Positions 62,264 to 64,000 of a DNA stretch of 64,000 bases are shown here, in pieces. Positions within the stretch are counted from its first letter, which is position 1; every line of letters starts with the position of its first letter. The translations under genes and the position numbers were made by a program. The stretch comes from Lobosporangium transversale (taxonomy: Eukaryota; Mortierellomycota; Mortierellomycetes; Mortierellales; Mortierellaceae). Under the pieces are notes generated by a model, which was given only the letters and a program-made list of their open reading frames with translations, was not told the DNA's origin and did no database searches. The stretch spans positions 186,001 to 250,000 of the forward strand of contig NW_019028979.1 in assembly GCF_002105155.1 (NCBI RefSeq), in the 5' to 3' direction.

Positions 62264-62793
62264 TAAGATAAATGAAACGATGAGTTCTCAGAAGTAATCT
62301 AATGGACAATTTCACTAGCCAAAAAAAAAAAAAAAAAAAAAAAAAAAGTATTGACCATTATTCTTGTAATGAGGATGAGGAGAGGCGAGTAGAAGGCATT
62401 CTAAATGGCTAGACAATGGAATGTTTACCTGTATCCACATTTTTACTCGATGTATGCATATTCTCAAGGGAAAAAGACGACAAATGTTGTCCATAATTAA
62501 GTATCAACTCATGAAGATATCTATAGAAAAGATTACGAACTATCAATATACATGCTTTTATTACCAACGAGAAATAAAGAACAAGTAGCAGTACTCAAGA
62601 TTTAGACATATTTTAAAGGTTCGTTTTTTAAGATGCCAAGTTTATTATGAAAATGCGTAATGTGTTGTTATACAATAGGAAAATGCAAGTGGGGTATGTG
62701 AACTTGTACGTGCAGGAATATCTGGGACCTTGGTTCATTGGATATACTCTTGTAGGAATGATAAATTAAGCACAGGCGACTTGATCGGCTTTT

Positions 62794-63012
62794 TTACATT
62801 CTTGCCATAGCCAAAGCTTGCATATGACCCATACAACCCTTCTGAGAGAGCATTTCCAAGCCGGTATTGGGGGAGAGGAGATGGGCATTTGCCTTGTCGA
62901 CAACCGCGGAGATATCAGAAGCATTGAGCTGAACCGAAGTACGAGGAGTTTGTGCAGGCGTGGTAGCAGCCGAGGTGGTCTTGTTCTTGTTGGACTTCTT
63001 GAAGAAAGGCAT
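62794..63012 (-). CDS. Small basic protein of unknown function
   Basis: Single-exon frame of 72 residues. The start is the ATG at 63012 (MPFFKKSNKNKTTSAATTPA), preferred over the longer frame because a TATA box lies about 120 bases upstream and the upstream codons look like 5' UTR. A Lys/Thr-rich N-terminus is followed by a helical segment (SDISAVVDKANAHLLSPNTG) and a Met-rich end (GCMGHMQALAMARM). No signal peptide or membrane segment. No family is recognised. Codons and a clear TATA box suggest a regulated, possibly abundant transcript. Confidence 0.6.
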   Translation of the reverse strand: MPFFKKSNKNKTTSAATTPAQTPRTSVQLNASDISAVVDKANAHLLSPNTGLEMLSQKGCMGHMQALAMARM

Positions 63013-64000
63013 GATTGTTACAATGTATAGGCTGTAGTTGTAGTTATGAGTGTAGTTGCGGATTGATTGTTTTTGTTTTTTGTTCTGATGTGAGTGAGTG
63101 AGTGAAGGGAAGTGCATGGATCAACAGGGTATTTATATGTTTGTTTCTCTTGCTTGTTGTCATCGTGTCATTACATTAGCATTGGTGCTGAGTTTCAATC
63201 TCTGACCTGAACCGTGCGGGGTGTAGATTTTTCATATCCTTTTTAATGCAGCCGCAACTGCTTGTAGCCTATTCTATGCTCCGCTTAAAAAAAAAAACAA
63301 ATAAAGACTCCGGCCATTCTTCTGTTTATGCGGCAATTTCACACGGTGTAAAAATAGCAAACAACAAATGAACAAGACGGACGAGGTTATGCTAAACACG
63401 TTGGTTGTTTTTGCATGAACGATCGCTTTTCTAACTGACTATGAAAGTGATCCTTGACCTTGTCTCTTTTAAACATCGGCTGTTTTCCTCCTGCTTTTTC
63501 AGAGTCAGCTCACTGAACATTGGTGAAATATTAGGCGATGTGGCGACTGCGTCGCAACATAATCCAAACTTTTATTTCACCCCAAGACTAGAATCTTTTA
63601 CTTCTCCACACCTATGCTTTGATCATAATGCTTTCAATCCTTCTGTATGCTTCTTATAGTTTGTCCATTGTCCTATCATTTATAGAAGATTACTATTTGC
63701 ATATTGACTTCAAGACCTGTCTATTGTCTTCATATTCAGAGCGACGCATAGTTTCTCTCTATACGCCCCCTGCACCGAGTCCATCCAAAGATTAGGAAAT
63801 ATTTAACGGAGCGATCATTTATGGGCAATCAAGGGGTTTTTTTTATTCTTTTGACTCCGAGACTTTGAAACAAATCTTTGATGGAACTCAACTGTCCTTA
63901 AACTCGTATTCAATCAATAGGCTAAAAAATTATTACGCTACAGTGACAGAGCAAAAAAAAATTCTTTACTCTCTAATTTCTATCGCCTTCTAAATTATAT
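63013..64000. other. 5' flank of the small gene and right window edge
   Basis: AT-rich. The TATA-like ATATAAATA (minus strand) is at 63130-63138. A 72-codon plus-strand frame (63441-63659) has no recognised motif. No further gene is seen. Confidence 0.5.
63130..63138 (-). promoter_or_regulatory. TATA box of the small unknown gene
   Basis: ATATAAATA on the minus strand, 118-126 bases upstream of the ATG at 63012. It is one of the few clear TATA boxes in the window. Confidence 0.45.

Larger units (their letters stand above)
60814..62793. other. 2-kb gene-poor region with a coding relic and inverted repeats
   Basis: AT-rich with A30 at 61804-61833 and an A run near 62321-62347. It contains the minus-strand relic at 61977-62263 and nested inverted repeats at 61867-61948. 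No intact gene is seen. Confidence 0.5.

Overview
The window is nuclear DNA of a filamentous fungus. Genes are intron-rich (about 59 introns inferred here, mostly GT-AG), and introns and intergenic DNA are full of A/T homopolymers. The set includes lanosterol synthase (ERG7), the fungal stress protein NST1, an APSES/KilA-N transcription factor and an ITFG2 homologue of a kind not known from yeasts. This suggests an early-diverging lineage, most likely Mortierellomycota/Mucoromycota. That placement is inference. No sequence search was run.

Layout: 1-1210 (-) partial lipid-anchored coiled-coil protein resembling gadkin/AP1AR; 2049-9098 (+) giant ITFG2; 9329-11440 (-) unrecognised coiled-coil protein; 11896-12761 (-) CENP-X/MHF2; 13006-18117 (-) MBP1/RES-type transcription factor; 18682-22830 (-) multi-LIM protein; 22831-25225 gene-poor, with a long TTG repeat; 25226-29597 (-) BAR-SH3 adaptor; 30994-33258 (-) Rab5; 33752-36357 (+) SMU1; 37323-40216 (+) ERG7; 40542-45196 (-) NST1; 46216-46649 (-) ATPase inhibitor IF1; 46787-47760 (-) decayed Fanzor (eukaryotic TnpB-like nuclease) gene; 48846-50947 (+) succinyl-CoA ligase alpha; 51288-52971 (+) sugar transporter; 55207-58193 (+) WDR26/GID7-like protein; 59436-60813 (+) ribosomal protein S19; 61977-62263 (-) second coding relic; 62794-63012 (-) small unknown gene.

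The genes are mostly independent housekeeping functions rather than one pathway. Several act at endosomes or lysosomes (gadkin-like, ITFG2, Rab5, BAR-SH3). CENP-X and the MBF-type factor are both cell-cycle genes, and both have CGCG-rich motifs upstream.

Exon models came from reading splice sites. Every complete multi-exon model sums to a multiple of three with an open frame. Three introns need GC-AG splicing. The most unusual contents are the Fanzor relic with its mutated catalytic and zinc-ribbon residues, the roughly 2,100-residue ITFG2, the ACGCGT-type cluster upstream of the MBF-type gene, and palindromes and coding relics in the intergenic DNA.
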